From assembly GCA_013400975.1 (NCBI GenBank), contig WBMZ01006400.1:558001-622000 (forward strand): a DNA stretch of 64,000 nt, read 5' to 3'. The stretch is from Atrichornis clamosus (Eukaryota > Chordata > Aves > Passeriformes > Menuridae). Below are positions 11,501 to 24,469 of the stretch, piece after piece (positions within the stretch are counted from its first letter, which is position 1; each line of letters begins with the position of its first letter). The position numbers were made by a program, and so were the translations under genes. Under the pieces are notes generated by a model. It searched no databases and was not told the origin of the DNA. It saw only the letters and a list, made by a program, of their open reading frames with translations.

Positions 11501-12439
11501 ATGAGGATGCCTTTGAGATGCCAGATGCCACTCAATCAAAGCATTTATATTAAGAATCCTAATTAGCAATTTTTATTGCATAGCAGCAATGACATTTTTA
11601 GATCATTGGACCAAAGTAGTTGGAATACCAGTAGGAACTGCACAAAGATGTGTGCTTTGTGTGAGCAGATATTACATCTAAATGAAGAAATACCAAAAAT
11701 GGAGATGAATGCTGCCATCAGATGAGCCTGATACTCGTATCTGATAAGGACATTGCTGGGAGAAACAGAGAGTTAAGAGGCAACATAAAACAGAGGAGCT
11801 GTGCTTGCAATTATAGGGTGACAAGGCTGTAACACCACAACATTTACACTTCTTATAGATCAGCTTCTCAGATGGCCCTTACTTGTAAAAGTGTCAATCA
11901 GTCAAACCACTCTCCTCCAACTACCAGGGTTTTTCAGAATCATTTCCATGTATATCTAGACACTCCTGTTGCCACCTAAAGAGCCTCTCAGTCAAAGAGA
12001 AAGCAAAAGACACTTGGAAAGTTTGCTGGTTTCCAAAGAGAAGACCCACAGAAGCAAACCACATATTTGCATTTTGCTTTGATCAACTGTTTCATAGTCT
12101 CTGAACAGGAAACTTTGCGAAAAACAATTACACCAAACTACAGGTGAAAATATTTGTTACGTTTACAAATAGGACTCTATTTGTAAAAATGTATGTGTTT
12201 GGCCTTAGCAGGAGTTTCCAAGCTGCTATCACATTTAATTTAAGCATTATAGTGCAAAGATCCTTAAAGTAGACCCCTAAAGCAAACAGTATTTACCAAG
12301 TTTGATCATGCTCTGTGCAGTTTATTCCTGAGTTTCAAATAAACCTCATTTCTATGCCCAGAAATCACAGTGCCCTGATAATTTAACTTACATTCTTAAT
12401 AACTATTCAGTTCTCCAGTCTCCAGAGCACTTTATGTTA
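11501..12439. other. Non-coding AT-rich block
   Basis: No gene or transposon is recognised. An octamer motif ATTTGCAT, a potential POU-factor site, is at 12065-12072. Confidence 0.5.
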
Positions 12440-12730
12440 ATAAAGAATCCTATCCCGAGGATGGTGAAGCACTGGGGGTCTCTCCAGGGCGGGTGAAAAC
12501 AAAGACACCATGGGCTCTGGGAGAGCCCTGACGAGCGATGGCATCTCCTGTGGCCCAGAGAGCTGAATTAATTTGTCCGCGTTGACAAAGGGAGTTCATT
12601 AGACAAGCTCTGCTGAATCATGATGGGAAAATCTAAGAGGTTGCTGCCCTTGTCTGTTCAACTGACTCCACCCTATAATTGATGGCAGTTTGAGTTAATT
12701 CAGCCCTGTACGGGCTGGTCCATGTTCCCT
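12440..12730. promoter_or_regulatory. Enhancer-like conserved-looking block
   Basis: This is complex, repeat-free sequence with balanced composition, unlike its AT-rich neighbours. It has several homeodomain cores (TAATT, ATTAG, ATAATTGAT) and an AATCATGATGG site. An exact 10-base inverted repeat, GCTGAATTAA at 12562-12571 and TTAATTCAGC at 12695-12704, frames the core. No open frame explains it. Conservation is inferred from texture only and needs an alignment. Confidence 0.35.
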
Positions 12731-13929
12731 TCTGCCAAGCTGCAGGATTAGGTGAGGAGCAGAGGATGTGACCTCTCTGCTCACCCTCAGGTTAATGGGC
12801 ACAGCTCATCTGCCACAATTGTCTACACTAACAGAAGTTATCCTTTTCCTGGCTCCTAACACCCTGCTCAGCTCACCCCATCTCTTGAATATAGCCTTAT
12901 TTTTGCAATATTAATAGACAACTCAGAATAGAATATTTTCCATTATTCTAGTAAGTAATTTGTTGCATTATTATTTTTATGAAGCTCTAGGATACAATGC
13001 ACAAAGAAACTAAAACAACTAAGCACAAATCTTGGCACACCTTTAATTAGCCTTTCTAAGTGTTTTCAGGGTATTAAGAAGGGTAAAATGACAGGCTGCA
13101 GACAAGGTCCCAGCCTTGCACAGGGTACATATCTATTCATAAAAGTGGGTAGCAAAAAAAATTTCAACAAATCCAACACAAAGCAGAAACTGCTTCATAT
13201 CCCCATGTTTAGTTTTATTTAATCACAAGATAAGAAAATGCAATATTAAACAGAGATTTAGGAATGGAAGAAGGTGTCATAGTCTGGTAACAAGACATTT
13301 TACCCAGGTTAAAAATTAGCATCTCCACTTCCCATTATGATAGCCTCATTAATACTGTTATTTATAATTTATAACCACAAGCATAACTTAAACAACTTTT
13401 GAATTAGTCTTAAATCAAAAGGCTCTTCCCCACCCAAAGAAAGCTGTTTCAAGAGTAGTAGATACACATCTCAAAATAAAGTCCAATCAGCTTATGGGAA
13501 CAGAGAGACAAGCCCATCCCTGTGCAGTGCTCTCAGTATTTGATGAGACAACAGAGCCATTCTGGCAGCCCTACTCATCCCCTTCCCAGCTTTTAAATTC
13601 CAATTTTATAGGAGGAGCAAAACCCATCACAACCCACTCACCAGATTAGCTCTGACCAGGTTTGGAGGAACTCACACCACAAAAATGACCAGTCCAGATC
13701 CAGCTCCCTGCCCTTCTTGACTGTGCCCACAGCACCCTGAGCAGAACACCTGGCACCTCTTTGGTTCCCTGCAGCTGGAACAACTTCTTGCATTGATTAC
13801 CCAACAACACAACAAGAGAAACCATCTCCTTCTCTGAGTTTTAAAGCACAGCAATGGGTTGCCTATTTCTTTGAGGTCAGAGGAGATGCTGCAAGTGCCA
13901 ATCTAAAACACTGAGCAGGAAAGCATGGG
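12731..13929. other. Non-coding, no recognised gene
   Basis: Mostly AT-rich. A minus-strand CTG|GTGAGT donor-like site is at about 13636-13641, but the sequence behind it has no convincing acceptor. No repeat family is recognised. Confidence 0.5.
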
Positions 13930-14275
13930 CCAACAAACACAGAACAGCATCCTTCCATTTCACACTGGCCACTGCCTTCTCCTCCACCATCCCCCACACC
14001 TGTGGCTCATGCCCCCCAAAGAGGTCACTGTGAGACCTTCTGCATGTGACCAGGAACTTGTCCTCTACCCCCCTTCAGCCCTACACCCACCTGTACCAGC
14101 CAGCCCAGCTGCACGACACAACCCACCTCTCCAAGCTGCTCCCCTGCCTCCACCCCTTCAGCTGGGTCATTCCTACTTATACCTTGCACATGATCCTCAT
14201 CTCATCACCTGCCTGCACCTGCACTGACTCCCACCCTCTTTGGGACTGACCACCACAATTCCAGTTCAATAAACG
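13930..14275 (+). other. C-rich strand-asymmetric stretch ending in AATAAA
   Basis: The + strand is strongly C-rich and G-poor here, with several runs of five or six C's, and ends in AATAAA at 14268-14273. Two overlapping + strand frames (13925-14249) stay open because of this composition; their His/Pro/Leu-rich products show no known domain. It might be the 3' end of a non-coding transcript or simply low-complexity DNA. The G-runs on the - strand are too widely spaced for a standard quadruplex. Confidence 0.3.
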
Positions 14276-17200
14276 CAAAACATAAGCCTAATTATTCCTA
14301 CTATTTCTTATCTTCTCTATTCATAAAGGAAAGAAAGCCTAAAATTGTGCTTTATCTATTAAAAAAACCCAACCCCCCTTGCTTTTTATACAGGGAGAGA
14401 GTGAGAAAGGTCTTCAAGCTAATGGCAATAAAGAGAATTCCAACAAAGTATCCTAGTCTTCAGGAACGGACAATTTGAAAGCTCATTAAATGTATTGCTG
14501 TATGGAAAGCCCACCAAAATAAACAGAAATTTTCCATTTACTAGAGCAGAATTGAATGAGGCCTCTGAAAATTAGGCTCACACACACATAGCTGAACAGA
14601 CCATCATATGCACTGTCTCCCACCAAGTAGTCTGAGTAATCCCTATCAATACTCCTTTCATACCAAGCTGACAATGAAGGTGCTGATACTATTTGCTGAG
14701 TATTTATTTTGCTGAAATCAATCCTTAACACTGACCACAATAAGAGAGTTAGGCTTTTTTAATAAAATTCATACTTAAAATAGCCATGAATCTTCTTAAT
14801 GTGTCATTTGACATTTGTTATTACTTGGCTGTGGACTGGCTTTGAATATTTTATGAAATATTTATGGCAGTAGGAGATATGGGATTCATAAGAGCAAGAC
14901 ACATACAATATGTGGAACATTAGTGACAATTACCACAAGGGTAAAATTAGTATAATCAGCCACCACTTTCTTATGAGAAAATACAGACTTAATTGGTGGC
15001 AGGCGGATATTTCTTCCATTTTAAAACTGCAATTTTTTGGGACTGATTTGCATAGTTTTCTTCACTTTTGTAAGATTAAATAAAATTCTGTTTAAGTGGC
15101 TAATTAAATCATGGTAAACAGAGAAACGTTCTGTTCTCTTTAAAGAAATATTTTGCAAATTCCCTAATAATTGGTCAAAAGAAGAAAACAGTAATTATGT
15201 GCATTGCATCCAGCTAACGTGCAAACAGATTGTGAGCAGGTGAAAGTGGAATTTATGAAAAAAAAAAGTTTCTTTTGTTGTGTTTGTTGGAGAGTGGATT
15301 GAACTCAAAATCTTAAATTAAAAATCATTGCAGAAGTTCCATGGTTAAAGCACAGTGTCCAGTAATAATGTCAGGTGACATTTTAGGGAAAGAAACACTG
15401 AGTTGCCGCAGTGTCTCCAAAGTGAGCTGTATTTGGGCTTCCCAAAGGATGTCCTGCCTTGGCAGTCCACGTGTAAGATCACATCCAGTCCCAGCTGAGC
15501 AGCACAAAACACCCTGTGCTGTGGCCGCGCATCGCCCAGGACCAGCAGCTCGGACTCTGCCAGCCGCACTCGGACAACTTCCGTTGGAAGAAATGTTTAA
15601 GCAGTTGTTTGGTGAAAAGGTTTCTCAGACTGAATGGAAATTCAGACTGCTTTTATTTGTGCAAGTCTTGGGACAACACACACGCTTCAAAGAGGTTTTG
15701 CTTCTAGATTTATATCCACTGCTAGTGCAGAGGCAGTGAAAATAAGTCAAAATCTGCTCTTGTGTGTGTTGCTGCACCATGCACTGAAGTCATATATTTT
15801 ATGTAAAGCTGGAGTTTGCCTTGCATAGCAAATCTGTAGTTACTACTCCTGCAACAAGACTTTCAAGGGATATCTGGGCCTGAAGGGACACTAAATATGT
15901 GATTCCAGTCAGGGCTGGAAACCTTCCTTTCAGAGAAGTTTGGATGCAACTCCCTCAAATGACACATTTTTAGCTTGTGCCCCTGCTAACTGAACTTAAG
16001 AAAGCAACACAGTTAGAAGAAAACTAGTATATAATTGCCTTACCCTAATTCATGTATCACCTAATTAATAAATGAAAATACAAGGCATACTGCTAATTTG
16101 ACCTGGGATTAATACTACTATGGAGGTTTACACTGTTATTTTCCTTGCTATACACTTTTCCCTGCAGGAAGATTAGCATCTTTAGGGTCATATTTATTTA
16201 TGTGCATGTATTTATTTGTATGTATCAAATACTTATTCCGTTTCTTAACAATAAGATTCAAAGCCATTAAACACCAATTTTCCCTTGCCCACCAAATCAG
16301 TGTTTCTCATGCAAATACTCGTACCACTGTGATTATGTTCTCTTGAAATCTCCAGGGGTTAGGTGCTTTGATACCTCATGGGATTATGGCATAAAGACAG
16401 CAATGTCTTCTGCATAATAACACCCCATCTTAATGCATTTTGTTGTTTTTTTCTAGGAACAGACCTAAAGAGCTCTCTCTCAGGAAAAAAAATAAAAAAT
16501 AGATATTTAACCAGATAATACAATTCCTCTGGAGGCTCCAAGTTCTTCTGCAAGTGCATACGTACAATTTCCATTAGCATTTAAAGGAACGTGGAATGAG
16601 GAGAGATCTCTGAGCCTGTTTTGTTGGCTGTTGTGAATATCCTGGCTGCAGAAATGTTAATGTTTTTATGTATTACCTCCATCTGCTTCAATCCTGTGAA
16701 ATTTGGGTGTGCTATTTATAAATATGAGTATGTTTGAGTTAGTATATATTTTGCCTGTTCTGCAGGCACTATTCATTTTCTTGCAGAAAGCACAACTGTC
16801 GCTGCTTTCATTAGCTAAGAGTCCTTTTTATGTTCTTTTTGAATTATAGTATTGATGTTTTTTCCCCCGGCATTGCTGTTTGGCATAGTGTATTGTTAAA
16901 CCACTCAACAAGTTTAAACCCTTGAAAATGGGGCCGGTAGTGGAAGTGCTTGCACTCCCTGAGCTACATCATCATGAGCCCTGATGTTGTGCTAAATGGA
17001 TTGAGCCACACTGACTCCCCCCACCTCAGGACTGAAGTCCCAAACACCTTGAAATACTATTTCAGCAGCACAGTTATGTGGTGATACACTGCTTGGATTC
17101 AAAATAAATTCTATGAAATTCAAAGAAGCTGTGGGAATGGATAACCACAGCTGAGGTGCTGGAAATGTCTCATAAATCAATCATCCCAGGTGTGAACAGA

Positions 17201-17765
17201 ATTTCCAGGTTGGTTTCCTACATATTTTATTTTTGTGAAGTTTCTTTGAAGTTGAAATCTCTTTTTATTTGTAACATCCTTGCCCTTGAGTCTTTCTTCT
17301 TTTCTAAATATTCACTCATTCCCCAAAATCCCTTTATTCCGTTCTATTTTCCAGCCATACCTCCCCTGATACGCATTTCAAAGGCCTATTGTGCTCAGGC
17401 CCATCTGGATGCACTGTTACACTTTGAGCTTTGTCTCCACTCACTTCCTTTGGGAAGTCGAGAAGCTGGAGTTTCTCTGGGTCTTGCTTAACCAGCACTC
17501 AGGACAGAAACACCCTGATGGAAGTGGAAGTTACGGTCCTCGAGTTGCTCTCAGGCCATGCCCACACCCGTCCTGCAGTACCCCAATATTCATATTTCCC
17601 AGAGAAGTGAGTTCGCCTGAGCACGTGCAGCAAATTAACTGATTGCTGCGATGTCACACATCAGCTCAACCCAGAATGTCTTTGTGTGCCTATTCCTTTG
17701 GAAGAAAAAAACATATTTCCACAGACCTCATGGTCAGTGTAGTAGTCTAGTGTTTCCAGTGTCAT

Positions 17766-17769
<4 letters not shown>
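14276..17769. other. Non-coding block
   Basis: No recognised gene or transposon. An ATTTGCAT octamer lies at 15046-15053 and a small CpG cluster around 15520-15580. The 132-codon + frame at 15341-15739 runs through that GC-richer stretch and has no recognisable domain. Sequence around 16600-16960 looks complex and repeat-free and could be conserved non-coding DNA. Confidence 0.5.

Positions 17770-17800
<31 letters not shown>
17770..17800. repeat. (TA)n microsatellite
   Basis: Perfect TA dinucleotide repeat, about 15 units, directly readable. It is probably length-polymorphic and prone to cruciform extrusion. Confidence 0.97.
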
Positions 17801-17801
<1 letters not shown>

Positions 17802-20800
17802 TAGGATGTCTTTTTTATGGAAGATGTATAGACAACATCATACATGCTTGCTGAGGCCTTTTCTGAAGTATAAAAATGCAACCCATGAGGGCTCAGAGGC
17901 GTTCTGGCTTAACTAATATTCATATATTAGAACAAACAAATGTGGATTTTTGGATTATATCCAGTTGAAATACCACGTAGGCCTGTGGTTTCCTTTTGAA
18001 TGATTAAGTATTGTACCAAAATTATTTTAGTGCTGCTATTTAGGGGGAAAACATGATGAGAAAAAGCAGAGAAAAATATATCTATCAGTGGGCTATGCAG
18101 CAGATTGCAGTAGAGGCACCCCTGCTTTTCAGTTCATTCCTTTTCCTGCTGCAGGGCACTCCTAAAATCTTGGTGGGAGGACATGCAGAGGAACAGTACC
18201 TGTCCATGTGTTCAAAGGGGAAGGAAAAGGTGTTCCACAGCCCTGGTTGTGATGGGGGCTGGCTGAGTCCCTCTCCTGCACCGTGCTGGACCCACAGCCA
18301 AGCCTCCCCTCTGGTTTTGCTGTTTGAGCAGTCCTACACCTGCACAGGGACGAAGGCAGGCTGCTGTACCCTGGCCCCAAAATACCAGGTGGAACAGTAG
18401 TGTGGCTTTTCCCAAAGTCTGGCTAGAAAAGCCCCTCCTCAACTGCTCCCCCTTAAATCCTGTGCTGGAAGCGAGAGGGTTAAAAGTACAGCCATTTGCA
18501 GCTCTATTTTGCTTTTGAAAAGCTAGATTTCTGAGATACTCATTAAAAGATGAATTCAGACAGTGTCCTTGAGACAGTTAATGAGATATGCTAATTTAAA
18601 ATAAATAGGTCTGGTATGAATTCTTGATAAGAAAACATCTGCTTGGATCTGTTGCTCACTTCCAAGGGAGGTAACTGGGTCTGAAGACAGCAAGATATGA
18701 TAAGGGATATGTAGCCATCTTGAAGGCAACAGTTTAAAAGAACTGATTGTTTTTCAGGTTAGCCCTGGAAGACATTTCTTCCACCTGACTTCTTTTGGAT
18801 GTAGGGACTGAGAGGCAGGCCCTGGGCCAGGAAGCCACTAAATGAATTAAGGGGAGTCTAATCAGCCCTCAAAGTCCCTGGGGAGAAAGGCACTTCTAAG
18901 GCACGACGTATTCCCCAAACACCTTTAGCATATCTATCAAAGTGAATGGATTTTGCCTGAAAGTCACCAAAGGAACTGACAGCAAACATCCCCCTCAATA
19001 ACTGCAGAGCGTTCACCCTGTTTCCCACCCGTGTGGCACAGTGTGGGTGGCAGCCGGTGTGTTCCTCTGGGTGAGCCAGCACAGAGGGGCATTTCACCTC
19101 CGCCGACCTTGGCAGCGAAGTAGAATGCCTTTACAGTACAGATGGACACACAGGTTTGTGCCCTGGCTGTGCTGCAGGTTTTATTGTTGGGTGGGAGGTT
19201 TTATTGACTCAGTCACAGAAATGTGCTATCTCACTTTATATAGACATCCTTGCACCATCCCGTCCTCAGAAGTAGCAGCTTGTATAACATCTTGTAGAAG
19301 TCACAGAGCAGCAAAAGGTGGCAGGAGAAATCCTACCGCTCCTAGTGTCTGCTTGGCTCTCCTCTGTAAAGTAAGAATTGCCTTCCCCAGGACGGTCACA
19401 TTTTGTCCAACACCGCAGCAGTGAAGCTCTGTGGAACAAGCAGTTCAGCTATCTGGCTATCAGTTATAGCACAGCTCATGTACTGTTGCTGAGGGGTTTG
19501 AGCTTTACAGTCATATCATGATGAAGTGTACATGCTGCAAAATTTTCTCGACATTTCAGAGGCTCATTATTCAAAGATTGATACCAACCTTTCAAAAATT
19601 TCAGATCCAGATGTTTGAATTTTTAATTTAAGTCTATGCACTATACCTTGTTACAGGGCTTTAATGGGACAGAACATTCTCAGGCAGTGTCAGAATCTAC
19701 TGGGTATTCAATTTTTTGTACTCAATAACATGAAATTAGTACCTTAATTCCCTTCCACCACACCATTCCTTTCCAGTTGCCCCGGTGCAGCTGGGAGTGG
19801 CCTGAGCTCAGGCTGTCTCTGTGCCCGAGGGAAAGCGAGGAGAGGAGATGCTGTCCAAGTCCTGTTTGCACTCAGCAGCCTGACTCAGACTGAGCTTGTT
19901 CTCTGTGGTAATCTGGGATCAAGACATGGCTGGAAGATCCTATTGCATTGTGACATTTCCTCACCTCTGTCGGCACCAGCTTTAGGGCCGTGGCAAAATG
20001 TCAGTGAGCTGCACTTGCAGGTCTGATCTCAGCCTCTAGGTATCCCTTCTCTAAAACACTGATACCTCCAAAATGGACCTGACAGGGTGTTTGGAAAACA
20101 TGACTGTACCTGTCTTTGTGCTGGTGTCTGAATGCCAGCTTTCTTGGGTGATCAGAACATGCTTGCGCAGATTCATATTCGTTGATTTCATGTCTAATAA
20201 TAGTAGCCAATTCTTAATTTCTGTTAAAATCTAACTAATCAAGAAGGTAACAGAGATAATTTGACATAAAATACCTGTTCTTCATCCTCCATTATTATAA
20301 CAATTACATTACATAAATTTTTTTCTCTAAAAAATCTTGTTAAGGTAATTCTTTTGCACGTAGATTTTTCTTATAAAATCATAATAACAAAATTCACTAC
20401 TATTATTGTCAGACACACCATCTTTTCCTTTCATATTTTTTCTCATGTTCCTGAATTGCTTTATTCAGTACCGTGTACATGTGCAGTCAGCATCATGCTG
20501 AGTCACTTAGTAAGTGAATCAGATATTTTTATAGCCCAGAATTTTATGTTTTGGGAGCTTACAGCTCCCAGTAATGCAAGCTTCAAATCCACTTTACTCA
20601 TGTCTTTAACATGGAGTTTGATCCCTGAGTTTATTTGTGACAATAAACAGAGAATTTTATAACAAATAGCATACACTGATGTGTACTTGGTTAGTTGTAA
20701 TTATGAAAGATGATTGCCTCCTTCTCAGTTAGTGCTGCTGCTGCAGATGGCTACTGGGCTTCATGAATAAATGATCTATACCAATACTGCAAGTTCCGTT

Positions 20801-21539
20801 ACCTTGAACGTTCTGTTCAAATGGTGTGAATGTCAGTACTCAATATATGAAATGTAAGGAGAAAAGGTTCAAAATATTCCATGCAATTAGTGATTACCAA
20901 AACCACCGTGCTGATTCCAAACTCTTACATATGCATATTGTCAAATGGGAATATCTGAAGACGTTGCATTTGTCTCGAAAAAGGTTTGGAATTGGGGCCA
21001 GATTTCAGCCTAACAAGTACTAACCAAGCTGTCATCAAGCCACTTGCCTTTTATTTTAAAAATGCAGAATCATATCTCTAGCTGGTATAAATCAGGAACC
21101 CTTCTAAAGCTTAATTATATATATAATGTATAGATGTACAGAGACTCCATTCCCAAGTCATCTAAGTTTGAACTTGAGTGTGTAAAGGACAACAGAAGTC
21201 AATTTATATTACAATTGCTGAGTAATTCAGCAGAGAAGGAAAATCTAGACTGCATTATCCTTTACACTGGATAAATTGCTTTCTATGTCTTTAATAAGGT
21301 GGGCCAATGGTCAGTCATTAACATGTTTATATATTTAGCAACTAGTCTATTATATCATCTCAAGATCAATTTTGAGGAATATCCTCGTCATAATTCCCTT
21401 TGCTACAGCTTAATTCAAAGGTTCCACTTGCACTTTCAGCGGGGTTGCACGAGTGCTAATGAAGCACACAAAAAGTCCTTGCGTTCTGCTACTTGTACCT
21501 TTCTTAATTTACTTTATGAACGTGGCACTCACTCCTGCA
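17801..21539. other. Non-coding block
   Basis: No recognised gene. Frames of 115 codons (18053-18400, +) and 127 codons (19041-19424, +) overlap open frames on the other strand in moderately GC-rich DNA and match no family I know. No transposon or RNA gene is seen. Confidence 0.5.
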
Positions 21540-22040
21540 AGGCAGCTTAGTGGAGTGTCTGTGCCGCGCTGGGAGCTCTTCACACACCACGGAGGGAGAA
21601 AGGTGAGCTCTGCCTGCCTGGCAGCACTCGCCGGGCTTGCACTGCCCTGCTCTGCTGACCTGTGCTTGGGTTATGATGATTAGTAAATATTAATAGCATT
21701 GCCTGTGCTGCCTGGGAGGCTCAGCCGAGATTAGAGCTCGCTTGCTCACGGTGCTGCACAGACACAAGAGGCAGAAGTGCTGTGCAGGGGTCGGAGCGGG
21801 GAGGGACGTGAGCCGGGACAGAGCAGGGGCCCGGCGTCAGGGGGAGCAGGGCTGCGCACAGGCAGTCTGTGGCCCGGGAAGAGCCGGACCCTGCTGTCCT
21901 GGATGGTGTTACGTCCTCACATCTCAGCCGCTGTTTCTTCCGCCCCTTTCTGAAGAGCCAGGGGTTCACAAGCACTGCAGGTGCTCCACACCATGAACAT
22001 GCTGAACTCCGAGGCCAAGCCGGAGCTTCCTGCATCATTT
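21540..22040. other. CpG-rich patch with overlapping open frames
   Basis: Roughly 22 CpG sites in about 480 bases, including GTGCCGCGC and GGCCCGGCGTC. Open frames of 105 and 74 codons on the - strand and 84 on the + strand overlap, as expected from few A/T-rich stops. On the - strand, a fair acceptor (ATTATGACATTACAG, near 22114) precedes about 65 open codons ending in ATG TGA, whose GTGAGG could also be a donor. It is a candidate regulatory patch or terminal exon, but no protein family is recognised. Confidence 0.35.
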
Positions 22041-23829
22041 CTGGGTGACTGCTCCAGGATCTCTAAGGCTTGCAGATACCCGTAGCACACGGACATTTGG
22101 CAAATCCAGCTAGTGCCTGTAATGTCATAATAAACTGACATATTTATGTATGTTTTATGTCTTTTTTGTGATGCATCTTGGGGATATGATTTTTCATTGT
22201 TGTCATAATCAGTCAGTCAGAAAACTGGTACCTTTCCACAGAAAGAAATAATGCATTGACACTGCCTGACTGCAATATATTAAAATTTAAATTACCCTCT
22301 GGTCTGCTGTAGGAATTGCATTAACTGGGCCTAACCACACAAGCAAGGCAGAACAATAAAATTCAGAGATTGATAAATTACTGATGTTCTTTCATATTTC
22401 ATAAAGATTTTATAATAGTCTGAAGTTACTTACTAAATGTTTATAAATGCTAAGATAATTTTTTAAGAAAATAAGTATAATATTCTAAGTTAAGAAGACA
22501 TTCCTCTGACATTTGGCAGCCTCACAGCCTGGGTGAAAAAAACAATTTGCAGTAACTATAAATTGCCATTTAATTGGGGGGCATGCACAGCTTAATAGAG
22601 AAAGTGTGTTAGAAGCCAATAAGCCAGAGTCACAACTAGCAACTCGAGTTCCCTGTGGCATACCCACCATGATCTAAGGATCAAACTGTAGCACCTTTGC
22701 TTCAGTAATTAGGTGTGCAGTGACAACAAAGAATATTTCTGTTCCCATATTGAGCTCCTGCAATAGAAATCTGCATGAGCTTTTATACTGAAATATATGT
22801 GTGAATTAACTTCTGTAATGGTCCAAGAGACATTTTGCAGATTTCTGTTACTTTTCCAGATACTCTTATATCTGAAAAAAAGGTACATTTTTTAGTACAT
22901 AAATATTATTCTAGTCCTGGGTCCTTTTCATTCTGATAATTTCAATAACTGTGTATGTAACCTCAAACCAGTCTCCTATGGTTAACATATCTATTTTAGT
23001 AGAGAAAATGGGGAATCTGTGCTACTTTTATTATCGTTTATCTGCATGTAACTATGTTTGTGATCATTCTAGTTTTTGTCTGTAAAGAATCAAATAAAAT
23101 GGATTTTACCGCTCACAAGAAAGAGCAGGTGTTACTTCTCCACTCTACCTTTCCACACATGTATCTGTCTTTCCCTCTCCCCACCATGGCCAATACAGTG
23201 TTTCCGGCTTATTAAAAATAAATCAAACCTGGGTTTGGTTGATGTTTTTTTGATGTGTGTTTAAAAATCATTAGTGCTGGCTTTGGGTTTGGGCAGTGAC
23301 CAAACCAGCTCTTGTGAGATTGCTAAGGCTGTGGAACAACCCACAGTAAAACTTTCCTACATTGAGGAAAGGCTGTTAGAACAGGTAACTTCCATTACAC
23401 GTAAGTCTTTAGTTTACTTCTCTGGGTCCTATTAAATTGTTTTTATCAGAAAGAAAAAGCAAGGTTCATAGTAAGGCCCAAAGACAAACTGCTCTTGCAA
23501 GGGGCAGGGTGGCACAAAATGTCAGGTTTTTTCTCTCCAGCTCAGACAACATTTTCAGGCGTATTGATATTCCTACACAAGCTCAGTGTATTTTCAAAGT
23601 ATTTGCTGCAAATGCATCTTGGACATTTGCTTGCCATACTGAGCTGCTTTATTATAACTAAACTCAGCAAACGACTTTATTAAGGAGAAAAATCATTAAG
23701 AGATTCCCTGGAGTTTCGTGGGAGTGTCTTGATGCATATCCACCTCTCACACATGGTGTGCAGCTCAGGGTTAAGGCAAGATTGCAAAAAGCTGGCAGGA
23801 CACCGTCTGTGTTGGCATCACTACTACAG
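22041..23829. other. Non-coding AT-rich block
   Basis: No gene or transposon is recognised. About 22180-22480 is complex, repeat-free and rich in homeodomain cores, and could be a conserved non-coding element. The rest is plain AT-rich DNA. Confidence 0.45.
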
Positions 23830-23861
23830 GTTTTGAGTTTTGAGTTACAGTTTTGAGTTAA
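23830..23861. repeat. Short tandem repeat of TTTTGAG
   Basis: Three TTTTGAG units, the last separated by TTACAG, form a small minisatellite-like cluster by replication slippage. Confidence 0.85.
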
Positions 23862-23960
23862 CAAACCACAATACTGCAGCACAAAAAAAAATGTAAAGGA
23901 TCACAGTTTGAACCCTGCCAGATGGAACATGGAGACAGCTCAGGAGAACTTGCCAAAAGA

Positions 23961-23989
23961 GTGTGTGTGTGCATGCATGCGTGTGCACA
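23961..23989. repeat. Alternating purine-pyrimidine tract (Z-DNA type)
   Basis: Twenty-nine bases alternate purine and pyrimidine without a break: a (GT)n run, then GCATGCATGC, then GTGTGCACA. Such GT/GC-containing tracts are the classic sequence class able to adopt left-handed Z-DNA. It overlaps an open frame at 23908-24267, which has no recognised domain. Confidence 0.9.
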
Positions 23990-24469
23990 AACCCTTTATA
24001 AAATTAAGCAATCTCTTGAAATTCCTCCGCTTTGAGAAGCTTCAAATCAAATGCACTTTCACTTGCCAACCCCAAGAAGAAGTTATCACCATTTATATTC
24101 ATATACGCATAAGTTTCATCCAGATGGTTTTGCACACTGTTTCCTGTCATCTAATACATTTTTCTGCTTGTGAATTACAGAGAGATGATCCTGGTTATGA
24201 CAATTATATTCACACTTGTAAGTGCCTTATAAGGACACAGGTAAATGCTTTAAAGCAAACACCCTAGCTTCAAACTTTCCACTTTTACTAATTATCTGTT
24301 CTTTGTAGTTGGTCACCTAGTCACAGGACAGTATTTCTATTTTAAATGCGTGAATAAAACTTTTTAGAACAGCAGAATATGGAACAAAAAGTATGTCATT
24401 CTCACGCAAATAAATATTAATTTATGGCAGACTAGGAATCTGATTACACAAATGTTAATGGATAGGGAA
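23990..24469. other. Non-coding, no feature seen
   Basis: Right part of a 119-codon + strand frame (23908-24267) without recognisable domains, then AT-rich sequence. Nothing further is supported. Confidence 0.45.

Noticed and set aside
11110..11535. 141-codon minus-strand frame with hydrophobic start
   Set aside because: Spans the CpG patch where frames in several phases are open; the apparent signal-like start is not supported by any homology.
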